A stretch of DNA of 7,051 nt from Chloroflexota bacterium (GCA_004298915.1 SCTE01000407.1:1-7051); one strand, 5' to 3'; shown: positions 1 through 5,833, numbered from the stretch's first letter. The notes: generated by a model not told the origin, from the letters alone. Translations and numbers: made by a program.

Positions 1-1
1 G

Positions 2-34
2 TTCGAGCACGCCGCGGAGACCATGACCTCCTAG
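2..34 (+). CDS. C-terminal tail of an upstream gene (partial)
   Basis: Reading from position 2 gives FEHAAETMTS and then a TAG stop at 32-34. All ten sense codons end in G or C, matching the codon use of the certain genes in this window, so this is probably the end of a real gene entering from the left. It is too short to name. A hairpin follows 25 nt later and the next gene is on the same strand, so it may be the promoter-proximal partner of the glutamine-synthetase-family gene. Confidence 0.5.
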   Translation, partial: FEHAAETMTS

Positions 35-58
35 GCGTCCATTCGTCCCGGCAACCTC

Positions 59-89
59 GAGGGCCGGCCGGCACCGCCGGCCGGCCCTC
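59..89 (+). terminator. GC-rich hairpin between the upstream gene and the GS-family gene
   Basis: The arms 59-72 and 76-89 are perfect reverse complements (14 bp, almost entirely G+C) around a 3-nt loop. It lies between a stop codon and the next gene's ribosome binding site, where a terminator or attenuator would sit. No run of T follows, so it is not a classical intrinsic terminator. It could pause or partly terminate transcription, or protect the 3' end of the upstream message. Confidence 0.5.
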
Positions 90-123
90 CTGATTCCCGC
101 AACGCGTTCCAGAGAGAGGTTCG

Positions 124-1518
124 ATGAGCAGCGACGGACACCACGACAAGCACCCACGCCTGGTCGAACTCGAGCAGATGGTCCGCGACGGCCGGATCGA
201 CACGATCATCGTGGCCCTGACGGACATGCAGGGGCGGCTCATGGGCAAGCGCGTCCAGGGCGAGGCATTCCTCAACGGCGTCATCGACCACGGCGCCCAC
301 TTCTGCACGTACCTGCTGGGTACGGACATGGAGATGAACACGCCCGAGGGCTTCGGGCTGATGAACTGGGAAACGGGTTATGGCGACTGGATCGCCTCAC
401 CGGTCTGGGATTCCCTCCGCGTCCTGCCGTGGCTCGAGAAGACGGCCCTCGTGCTGTCCGACACCATCGACGAGGAGACGCACCAGGAGATCCCTGTCTC
501 GCCGCGGACCATCCTCAAGCGCCAGGTGGAACGGGCCAGGAAGGCCGGCATCACCGTCAAGGCCGGTTCCGAGTTCGAGTACTACGTGCTCAAGGATTCG
601 TGGGAGCAGATCGCCGAGAACGGCTACGCGATCCCGAAGCGCTTCGGCACCTACAACGAGGACTACCACCTCCTCCAGGCAACCAAGGCCGAGCCGCTCC
701 ACCGGCTGCTGCGGAATCAGATGACCGAAGCGCGCGTCCCGATCGAGTTCTCCAAGGGCGAAGCGGCGCCCGGCCAGCACGAGGTGAACATCCGCTACGA
801 CCACGTCCTCGAATCGGCGGATCGGAGCGTGCTGTTCAAGCATGGCGCGAAGGAGATCGCCTACCTCAACGGCTGGGGCATCACTTTCATGGCCAAGCCG
901 GACCACACCTGGACGGGATCATCCGGCCACCTGCACATGAGCATCTGGGATACCGACGGCAAGAACCCACTGACTCACAACGAGGCCGACGGACTGCCGT
1001 ACGGGATCAGTCGCCAGTTCAGCCAGTTCGTGGCCGGGATGATGCAGTTCTCCCGGGAGCTGGCCCCGTTCATCGCCCCGTTCATCAACAGCTACAAGCG
1101 CTACGCCTCGTTGTCCTGGGCGCCGGTCAATGTTGTCTGGGGGCGGGACAACCGGACGACTGGATTTCGTCTCGTCGGCCATGGGCCGTCGCTCCACGTC
1201 GAGAACCGGTTCCCGGGCGGCGACATGAACGCGTACCTGACATACGCCGCGATGATCGGGGCCGGCCTCTACGGCATGGAGCACGGGATCGACCTGGCGC
1301 CCGAGTTCAAGGGCAACGGCTACATCGCCACCGGCGTCGAGCGGATGCCGAGGGCGCTGTGGGAGGCGATCCAGGCCCTCGAGAAGTCCGAGGCCGCAGT
1401 CGAGATCTTCGGCCAGGATGTCGTGGACCACTACCTCAACGCCGCCCGAGTCGAGCAGGACCTGTATGACTCCATCGTTCACGACTGGGATCGCGAGCGG
1501 TACCTCGAACGAGGCTGA
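124..1518 (+). CDS. Glutamine-synthetase-family ligase, probably gamma-glutamyl-amine type
   Basis: This 464-residue protein belongs to the glutamine synthetase superfamily, cytosolic ATP-dependent ligases joining glutamate to ammonia or an amine. The N-terminal beta-grasp part carries TDMQGRLMGKRV (33-44), typical of the PuuA/GlnT-like branch. Metal and substrate residues are present: GSEFE (148-152), GEAAPGQHE (212-220), GHLH (268-271), NSYKRY (322-327), WGRDNR (339-344) and ENRFPGGDMNAY (360-371). The C-terminus ends in the usual DWDRERYLE pattern. The FDGSS signature of the ammonium site and the NLYDLP adenylylation motif of classical GlnA are both missing, so I infer an amine or polyamine substrate rather than ammonia. 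The start is supported by AGAGAGG at 113-119, 4 nt before ATG. A bidirectional terminator follows. Family assignment is sure; the substrate is not. Confidence 0.93.
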   Translation: MSSDGHHDKHPRLVELEQMVRDGRIDTIIVALTDMQGRLMGKRVQGEAFLNGVIDHGAHFCTYLLGTDMEMNTPEGFGLMNWETGYGDWIASPVWDSLRVLPWLEKTALVLSDTIDEETHQEIPVSPRTILKRQVERARKAGITVKAGSEFEYYVLKDSWEQIAENGYAIPKRFGTYNEDYHLLQATKAEPLHRLLRNQMTEARVPIEFSKGEAAPGQHEVNIRYDHVLESADRSVLFKHGAKEIAYLNGWGITFMAKPDHTWTGSSGHLHMSIWDTDGKNPLTHNEADGLPYGISRQFSQFVAGMMQFSRELAPFIAPFINSYKRYASLSWAPVNVVWGRDNRTTGFRLVGHGPSLHVENRFPGGDMNAYLTYAAMIGAGLYGMEHGIDLAPEFKGNGYIATGVERMPRALWEAIQALEKSEAAVEIFGQDVVDHYLNAARVEQDLYDSIVHDWDRERYLERG

Positions 1519-1543
1519 TCCCAGCCCGTTCGCGTCACATGAG

Positions 1544-1572
1544 AAGAGCCCCGTCGACGTGACGGGGCTCTT
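1544..1572. terminator. Bidirectional intrinsic terminator between convergent genes
   Basis: A perfect 12-bp stem (1544-1555 with 1561-1572) encloses a 5-nt loop. It lies 25 nt after the GS-family stop and 26 nt from the heliorhodopsin stop on the other strand. The stem contains GAGCCCC/GGGGCTC and ends in TTT on the plus strand and TT on the minus strand, so the tail is short. Its position between two converging 3' ends makes a shared terminator the natural reading. Confidence 0.8.
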
Positions 1573-1598
1573 TCGTTGCTTCCATGAATCGCGGCCCG

Positions 1599-2411
1599 TC
1601 AGCCTCCCGGTCGGAGTGTCCCGCTGAACACCTGCCAGGCCAGGAGTGACTTCGCGACCAGGCTCATGACCATGTACGTCTTCTCGCCGACGAGATAGTC
1701 GCGCCACGGTCCGATCTTCCGGTACTGGAGGACCATCGTGATGGCAAAGACGTTGAACGTCACGAACAGCGTCCCGACGATCACGTAGACGAAGGCGGGG
1801 ATGCCGGCGTCGGCCGGCAGGTCCGCCTGCGCGCCATACGCCACGAGGATCGAGAAGATTCCGATCCAGGGCATGATCCCGGCGATGCACCCGAAGATGT
1901 AGTGCTTCCAGTCCGGGTTGTCACGGCGACCCTCGTTGGCCGCCTCCATGCTCCAGCCGAAGAGGATCATGGCGACGTTGCAGCCGGCGATTGCCACCAA
2001 TGCCGGCAGATCCTTGATGTAGGACAGGTAGGCGATCGCGACGATCATGACCGTGCTGCTGAACGCGTACTCCACCCAGCGAAGCGGGTTCATGCCGCGC
2101 GCCAGCCACGCCTCATAGCGAGCCCTGAGGGCCCAGCCGGCGACGGCATGGGCGATCGCGCTCATCGCCAGGAACGAGGCGATGAACCAGGCGAGGGGGA
2201 TGGAGAACAGCTCAACCTGCGTCTGTTCGATCCCGACGAACTTGCCGCCCTCCAGGATCGGCTTGACCGTCGGAACGAACGGGGCGAAGACGGCGACCGT
2301 GCTGGCAATCGCGAGCATCGCGAGGAACTGGGCGCCGTGAAGAAACGACAGGACCCGGTTCCAGCGGGCGAGTGAGCGCGCCCGATCGCTCGGAATGGCT
2401 TGGGCTGTCAT
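1599..2411 (-). CDS. HeR: Heliorhodopsin
   Basis: A 270-residue seven-helix retinal protein of the heliorhodopsin family, which is distinct from type 1 pumps, has its N-terminus in the cytoplasm and is thought to be sensory or regulatory. Numbered from the ATG at 2411, helices lie near 20-42, 70-95, 111-132, 136-155, 171-193, 204-228 and 241-263. The retinal Schiff-base lysine is K254 in SLVAKS, followed by LLAWQVFSGTL. The counterion is E114 in RWVEYAFSS. The family histidines correspond to H25 and H88, and ILFGW, GCIAGIMPWIG and FVYVIVGTLF match the family pattern I remember from HeR 48C12. The start at 2411 is preferred over GTG 2438 or ATG 2435 because it has GAGGT at 2420-2416 and gives the family's usual N-terminal length. 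It is the last gene behind the SRPBCC/SDR fusion. No retinal-synthesis gene is visible here. Confidence 0.96.
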   Translation of the reverse strand: MTAQAIPSDRARSLARWNRVLSFLHGAQFLAMLAIASTVAVFAPFVPTVKPILEGGKFVGIEQTQVELFSIPLAWFIASFLAMSAIAHAVAGWALRARYEAWLARGMNPLRWVEYAFSSTVMIVAIAYLSYIKDLPALVAIAGCNVAMILFGWSMEAANEGRRDNPDWKHYIFGCIAGIMPWIGIFSILVAYGAQADLPADAGIPAFVYVIVGTLFVTFNVFAITMVLQYRKIGPWRDYLVGEKTYMVMSLVAKSLLAWQVFSGTLRPGG

Positions 2412-2415
2412 GGTG

Positions 2416-2420
2416 ACCTC
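2416..2420 (-). promoter_or_regulatory. Ribosome binding site that sets the heliorhodopsin start
   Basis: On the minus strand GAGGT lies 4 nt before ATG 2411. The two in-frame upstream candidates, GTG 2438 and ATG 2435, overlap the stop of the preceding gene and have no purine-rich site before them. Translational coupling through the TGATG overlap at 2437-2433 remains possible, but would add an atypical extension of 8 or 9 residues. Confidence 0.6.
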
Positions 2421-2434
2421 GATTCCGGGTGCCA

Positions 2435-3862
2435 TCACGAGAACGTGACGGACGTGGATTCAGGGGATGCACTCCCCAGGTAGGTGGCCAGCCCGTCGTC
2501 AAGGGTGGTCAGCGTCCGCGGAAGCGCCGCGAGCACCGGACCCATGTCGACCGTTGCCGGCTGGTTGATGAAGTCGACTGCATCGGGACTGAGCGGCGGG
2601 CTCGGCAGGAGGGTCATCGGAAGCGCCGCGAGCTTCACGAGCAGCGACGGCGCAGGGAGGATGGGACGGCGGATCCCGGCCACCCGCAGGGCACGGGCGA
2701 TGATCTCCCGCATCGACAGCGTCTCGGGACCACCGATCTCGAACACCCGGTTTCGGCCGGACTCGGAGGCGAGCGCGTCGGCCGCGATCGCCGCCACGTC
2801 GTCGATGAAGATCGGGGCCAGAAGCTGGCGACCGGAATTCGTCATCGGCACGAACGGCAGGATTCGGGCGAAGCCGAGAAATCGGTTGAGTGAGACGTCG
2901 CGCGGCCCGAAGATCCAGGTTGGCCTGAGGATCGTCCAGTCCATGCCTGACGCACGCACGGCCTCCTCGGCGCGCCACTTTGCCCGGAACCAGTGGCGCC
3001 TGGCGTCGGGCGCCGCCCCGGCCCCGGACAGGTAGAGGACGCGCCGCACCCCGGCCTCCTTTGCGGCCGCGACGAGGCGCTCGGTGCCCATGGCATCGAC
3101 CTCGAGAAACGTGTTGCCGCGTCGGGGCTGCTCGATCGGCGATCCCGGGAATGCGAGGCTGATGACCAGCCGGTCGATGCCGTCGAGCGCGCTTGCCAGC
3201 CCATCTGACTGGCGGATGTCGACGGTTCGCAGCTCGATGTCATCGGGGAGCGGCCCGCGAGCCAGCGCGCCCCGTGAGGTCAGGACGACGACACGCTCCC
3301 CGCGACGCCGCAGTTCCATCGCGATCCCCGACCCGACGAAACCGGATCCCCCGGCGACGGCGACCGTCCGCCGACTTGCGGCCGGTGGCGGGCCGGGCTC
3401 GAAGATCGTCCGGACGGCCTCGGCCCGGAACGCGAAGATGGCCTGCAGCTGCGCCTTCACCGCGAGGCGGTGCGCCAGGCGTCCAAGGGGACCGAAGGGA
3501 AGTTCGTACTCGATGTGGTCGTCGATGCGCGTCCCGCCGTCCACCGCGGTGAACGTATGGCGATGAACCCACCGACGATAGGGGCCCTCGAGCTGGACAT
3601 CGGAGAAGGTCCTCGGCGCGTCGACGGCCTCGATCCGGGTCCGCCAGCGCAGCGGAATGCCCGCGATCGGACGGATCGTGTACTCGATCAGCTGGCCCTC
3701 GTGCGCCGGCGCGAGAGCCGTTCGCATCTCGAAGCCGAGCGAGGCCGGGGTGATCCGACGAAGGTTCGCAGGATCCGAGAAGAAGGCCCACGTTCGGTCG
3801 AGGTCGGCCGGGATCACCTGCGAGGCGGAGATGGCGAATGCTGTCATGGTCGAGATGCTCAT
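2435..3862 (-). CDS. SRPBCC domain fused to atypical NAD(P)-dependent epimerase/SDR
   Basis: A 475-residue, probably cytosolic, two-domain protein. Residues 7-155 form an SRPBCC (START-like, hydrophobic ligand-binding) domain, recognised by WAFFSDPANLRRITP near 25-39 and the late pattern DDHIEYELPFGPLG. Residues 166-463 form a Rossmann-fold atypical short-chain dehydrogenase with AGGSGFVG at 170-177, LYLSGAGA at 277-284, ILRPTWIFGP at 311-320 and FEIGGPE at 374-380. It resembles the NDUFA9-like/NmrA-like group. The usual YxxxK catalytic pair reads W291-x3-K295, so the tyrosine is missing and redox activity is doubtful; it may bind the nucleotide as a sensor or act by other residues. Its TGA overlaps an ATG in frame with heliorhodopsin. 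No clear Shine-Dalgarno precedes ATG 3862; ATG 3847 is an alternative. The substrate is unknown; a lipid or isoprenoid is a guess from the SRPBCC fold. Confidence 0.9.
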   Translation of the reverse strand: MSISTMTAFAISASQVIPADLDRTWAFFSDPANLRRITPASLGFEMRTALAPAHEGQLIEYTIRPIAGIPLRWRTRIEAVDAPRTFSDVQLEGPYRRWVHRHTFTAVDGGTRIDDHIEYELPFGPLGRLAHRLAVKAQLQAIFAFRAEAVRTIFEPGPPPAASRRTVAVAGGSGFVGSGIAMELRRRGERVVVLTSRGALARGPLPDDIELRTVDIRQSDGLASALDGIDRLVISLAFPGSPIEQPRRGNTFLEVDAMGTERLVAAAKEAGVRRVLYLSGAGAAPDARRHWFRAKWRAEEAVRASGMDWTILRPTWIFGPRDVSLNRFLGFARILPFVPMTNSGRQLLAPIFIDDVAAIAADALASESGRNRVFEIGGPETLSMREIIARALRVAGIRRPILPAPSLLVKLAALPMTLLPSPPLSPDAVDFINQPATVDMGPVLAALPRTLTTLDDGLATYLGSASPESTSVTFS

Positions 3863-3870
3863 GGTAGGGG

Positions 3871-3903
3871 CGGAGGCGCTCCCGGGAGGAAGGAGCGCCT
3901 CCG
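3871..3903 (-). terminator. Hairpin between the DUF4397 gene and the SRPBCC/SDR gene
   Basis: A perfect 12-bp stem (3871-3882 with 3892-3903) has a 9-nt loop and lies in the 86-nt gap between the two minus-strand genes, ending 8 nt before the SRPBCC/SDR start. No T-run follows on the minus strand. It could be an attenuator or an RNA-processing signal giving different levels of the secreted protein and the downstream SDR-heliorhodopsin pair, or a structure masking the SDR start. Confidence 0.45.
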
Positions 3904-3948
3904 TTGGACTCCGCCGCAGTTACGGCGACGGCAGATGGACATCGAGGC

Positions 3949-4779
3949 CTAGCGCTCCATGCGCCGGGTCGCCAGCCGGGCGGCGCCCAGCAGGGTGACG
4001 ATTCCGGCTGCAACGAGGAGAGCCGAGAGCGGCAGCGTCGACGAGACCGTCGGGACCGTCGATGCCTCCATGTCCGTCGGGGGGACGGTGGGAGCGGGCG
4101 TCAGGGCACCGATGGCGAAGACGCTGTAGGCGGTTCCGGCCGACAGCGTCAGCGCCGCGGGATCGAGGGGGCAGACGCTGTTGTCGGCGTTCGCGCAGAC
4201 CTTGAGGTCGTACGAATTGGCCGGCAGCGTCAGGTACGCGGTTGCATTCGGGTACGACAGGTTGTCAACCACGGTCGTGGTTCCGTCCTGGGTCAGGACG
4301 TCAACCGCGGGCGTATCCGCGGAGAAGTGGACAACTCGCACCTGCGCGTTACCGGCATCGAGCACGGCCGCGTCCTCGATGACCTGAGCTTCGATGGAGG
4401 CGAGCAGGTTCGTTGCGGCGATCGTGTACTTCTTGCCGTCCACGAAGGTGAGGTCGGCGTTGATGACACAGGTCGTGGTCCCGGCGGCACAGACCTTGAT
4501 GTTGTACGTGCCGGCGTCGACCGGGATGTAGTCGGAGATGGTCCCGAACACGACGCTCGTCAGAACGTCGGCGTCGTTGACTTTCACGTCCACGGCGGGT
4601 GCATCCGGCGACGCGTGAAGGACTCGGACCCAGGCCTTGCCTGCGGCCGGCGCGTCCGTGGAGTCGACCGAGACGACGGCGGTAAGTGCCGCGGGGGAGG
4701 CCGCGGCAACCGGGCCAGCGACCAAGGCGAGGGTGGCGGCGGCAGCGACGATCGCGCCGAGCCTCGAGAGCTTGAACAT
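3949..4779 (-). CDS. Secreted, C-terminally anchored DUF4397 surface protein
   Basis: A 276-residue exported protein. It has a Sec signal peptide (K3 and R6, hydrophobic core 8-21, AGPVAAA cleavage region near 21-27) and two tandem DUF4397 units. They begin AWVRVLHASPDAPAVDV (49-65) and AQVRVVHFSADTPAVDV (145-161), and both reach a KVCA segment with a cysteine pair (C97/C104 and C195/C203), which could form disulfides outside the cell. A proline/threonine-rich spacer (227-250), one membrane helix (251-270) and a basic tail TRRMER follow, so the protein is probably anchored with the repeats outside. No LPXTG sortase motif is present. The start is fixed by AGGAGG at 4796-4791, 11 nt before ATG. 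It is first in the minus-strand series and nearest to the operator. The function of DUF4397 is not established; adhesion or an envelope role is only a guess. Confidence 0.9.
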   Translation of the reverse strand: MFKLSRLGAIVAAAATLALVAGPVAAASPAALTAVVSVDSTDAPAAGKAWVRVLHASPDAPAVDVKVNDADVLTSVVFGTISDYIPVDAGTYNIKVCAAGTTTCVINADLTFVDGKKYTIAATNLLASIEAQVIEDAAVLDAGNAQVRVVHFSADTPAVDVLTQDGTTTVVDNLSYPNATAYLTLPANSYDLKVCANADNSVCPLDPAALTLSAGTAYSVFAIGALTPAPTVPPTDMEASTVPTVSSTLPLSALLVAAGIVTLLGAARLATRRMER

Positions 4780-4806
4780 GACGGATTTGTCCTCCTGGGC
4801 TGGTGC

Positions 4807-4827
4807 CGACGCGAACCGTTCGCGTCG
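4807..4827 (-). promoter_or_regulatory. Small hairpin in the 5' leader of the DUF4397 message
   Basis: A 9-bp perfect inverted repeat (4807-4815 with 4819-4827, loop 3 nt) lies just upstream of the AGGAGG site of the DUF4397 gene, inside the roughly 100-nt leader expected from the promoter at 4886-4915. It may stabilise the leader or affect translation. It does not contain the TnnACA motif, so it is probably not part of the CarH operator. Confidence 0.35.
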
Positions 4828-4853
4828 TGCGGATGGCGGGCCGACGTGGCCTG

Positions 4854-4886
4854 CGCTGTAGACCGTTTGTATAAGGTCTGTCGAGA
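4854..4886 (-). promoter_or_regulatory. Candidate CarH operator: three 11-bp direct repeats
   Basis: On the minus strand, three contiguous 11-mers each fit nnTnnACAnnn: tctcgacagac (4886-4876), cttatacaaac (4875-4865) and ggtctacagcg (4864-4854). The T and ACA positions recur at exactly 11-bp spacing. This is the repeat organisation I recall from structural work on Thermus CarH bound to DNA, where successive DNA-binding domains of the tetramer read tandem repeats. The block lies at the end of the -10 element and over the expected transcription start of the minus-strand genes, so binding should repress them. The divergent neighbour encodes a CarH-type protein. Confidence 0.7.
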
Positions 4887-4915
4887 CATTACCCCGGAGC
4901 GATGAGGTTTGTCAA
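4886..4915 (-). promoter_or_regulatory. Promoter for the DUF4397-SDR-heliorhodopsin genes
   Basis: On the minus strand a perfect TTGACA (4915-4910) is followed after 18 nt by TAATGT (4891-4886), a moderate match to TATAAT. Transcription would start near 4879, inside the candidate CarH operator, and give a leader of about 100 nt to ATG 4779. The -35 box itself also fits TnnACA, so it may be an extra contact site. Confidence 0.5.
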
Positions 4916-4956
4916 GGCTTTTCGCGCGAAGATGACGTGTGCTAGTCTTGACAAAC
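4907..4956. repeat. 10-bp inverted repeat in the divergent promoter region
   Basis: GTTTGTCAAG (4907-4916) and CTTGACAAAC (4947-4956) are perfect reverse complements separated by 30 nt. The left arm contains the -35 box of the minus-strand promoter and the right arm lies directly before the carH start codon. A perfect 10-bp palindrome, TTCGCGCGAA (4921-4930), lies between the arms. Each arm contains one TnnACA half-site facing its own gene, so the repeat probably places CarH contacts on both promoters. Confidence 0.5.
4940..4948 (+). promoter_or_regulatory. Extended -10 element for carH, giving a near-leaderless message
   Basis: TGCTAGTCT contains the TGn extension and a TAGTCT hexamer (4943-4948). 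No good -35 box is found at normal distance (TTTTCG at 4919-4924 is weak). Initiation about 7 nt downstream would fall at 4955-4958, at or just before the carH ATG. The lack of any Shine-Dalgarno sequence before that ATG fits leaderless translation. Confidence 0.4.
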
Positions 4957-4967
4957 GATGTACACGA
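4946..4967 (+). promoter_or_regulatory. Second candidate CarH site overlapping the carH start
   Basis: Two contiguous 11-mers, tcttgacaaac (4946-4956) and gatgtacacga (4957-4967), both fit nnTnnACAnnn at exact 11-bp phase. The neighbouring 11-mers on either side do not fit, so only two repeats are present here against three at 4854-4886. The site overlaps the -10 element and start codon of carH, consistent with autorepression. Confidence 0.5.
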
Positions 4968-5827
4968 TCAAGCAGGCAGCAGCCCTCAGCGGCGTCGGCG
5001 TCTCGCTGCTTCGCGCCTGGGAGCGGCGCTATGGCGTGGTCACGCCGGCTCGTTCTCCAGGTGGATACCGCCTCTACGACGACGATGCCATCGCGCGCCT
5101 GCGGTCCATGCGCCAGCTCGTCGATGGCGGCTGGGCGGCGTCACAGGCGGCCGAGGCGGTACTCGCCGGACCCGTCGAGCCACCGGCTCCCCTCCAGAGC
5201 GCCGTGGCCGCACGGGCCGACATTGAGGCGTTCCTGACGGCGACGGCGACCTACGACACCGTCGGGATCGAATCAGTCCTCGATGCCTTCTTCTCGCGAG
5301 GCTCGTTCGAGGCCGTGATCGACGACCTCGTGCTGCCCGCCGTCGCAGCGCTCGGGCCCGCCTGGGCATCCGGCCGAATCGACGTGGCCGCGGAACATCT
5401 GGCAAGCGCGACGGTCCAGCGACGCCTGGCGGCGCTGTTCGATCTCGGCGGCGCGCCGGGGCCCGGGCCGGCCGTCATCGTGGGACTGCCGCCAGGGTGC
5501 CGACACGAGATCGGGACGCTCGCCTTCGCGGTGGCGCTGCGGCGCCAGGGCGTCAACGTCCTGTACCTCGGCCCGGACGTACCGATCTCATCGTGGGTCC
5601 ACGTCGTGCGCGAACGATCGACACTGGCCGTGATCATCGGTGTTGCGGTTCCGGAGGACGTGGATCGCGCCGAGGCGGTGGCCGCGGCGATTCAAGAGGC
5701 CCATCCCCGGGTCATCATCGCGATCGGCGGGCCGACCGCCCACGTCGCGACGTCGGACATCCGGATCCTGGGTGACCGGGTGACGGACGCCGCGCTCGAG
5801 GTCGCACGGCTCGTCCGCACGCGCTAG
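4958..5827 (+). CDS. carH: CarH/LitR-type B12-dependent light-sensing MerR repressor
   Basis: This 289-residue cytoplasmic regulator has three parts. The MerR winged-helix domain occupies 1-70 (MYTIKQAAALSGVGVSLLRAWERRYG). A four-helix cobalamin-capping domain occupies about 85-165 and has the Wx9EH signature W136/E146/H147 that shields adenosylcobalamin in CarH proteins. The Rossmann-like B12-binding domain (172-289) has lower axial ligand H183 in CRHEIG, YLGPDVP (203-209), STL (221-223) and IGGP (256-259). Family members bind DNA as dark tetramers and are released by light. Two positions differ: A137 lies where Thermus CarH has its light-state ligand H132, and C181 replaces the usual acidic residue of the D/ExHxxG motif. 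The start follows the universal MerR N-terminus. Photolyase begins 6 nt after its stop, so the two form an operon. Confidence 0.94.
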   Translation: MYTIKQAAALSGVGVSLLRAWERRYGVVTPARSPGGYRLYDDDAIARLRSMRQLVDGGWAASQAAEAVLAGPVEPPAPLQSAVAARADIEAFLTATATYDTVGIESVLDAFFSRGSFEAVIDDLVLPAVAALGPAWASGRIDVAAEHLASATVQRRLAALFDLGGAPGPGPAVIVGLPPGCRHEIGTLAFAVALRRQGVNVLYLGPDVPISSWVHVVRERSTLAVIIGVAVPEDVDRAEAVAAAIQEAHPRVIIAIGGPTAHVATSDIRILGDRVTDAALEVARLVRTR

Positions 5828-5833
5828 TTCGCG

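Noticed and set aside
429..1469. Long plus-strand frame inside the GS-family gene, and minus frames 397-906 and 919-1890
   Set aside because: Shadows of the GS-family reading frame: Arg/Gly/Pro-rich, no recognisable domain, and in conflict with a complete, well-conserved protein.
124..1518. Classical glutamine synthetase (glnA)
   Set aside because: The FDGSS ammonium-site motif and NLYDLP adenylylation motif are missing, and the N-terminal TDMQGRLMGKRV is typical of the PuuA/GlnT-like branch.
1599..2411. Type 1 microbial rhodopsin (proton, chloride or sodium pump)
   Set aside because: The third helix carries RWVEYAFSS with Glu and has no DTD/DTE-like pump motif; the SLVAKS, ILFGW and GCIAGIMPWIG blocks are those of heliorhodopsin.
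2412..2438. Heliorhodopsin starting at GTG 2438 or ATG 2435
   Set aside because: No ribosome binding site precedes either codon and the extra 8-9 residues exceed the usual family N-terminus; ATG 2411 has GAGGT at proper distance.
3863..3948. A separate CarH operator before the SRPBCC/SDR gene
   Set aside because: Only an isolated TnnACA match is present, with no 11-bp repetition.
3904..4905. 333-codon plus-strand frame opposite the DUF4397 gene
   Set aside because: Extremely Arg/Gly/Asp-rich, with no domain; the opposite strand encodes a signal peptide, two repeats and a membrane anchor with a good ribosome binding site.
4948..4953. TTGACA as the -35 box of a plus-strand promoter
   Set aside because: A -10 box 16-18 nt downstream would lie inside the MerR domain coding sequence, and none is seen there; the hexamer is better read as a TnnACA operator unit.
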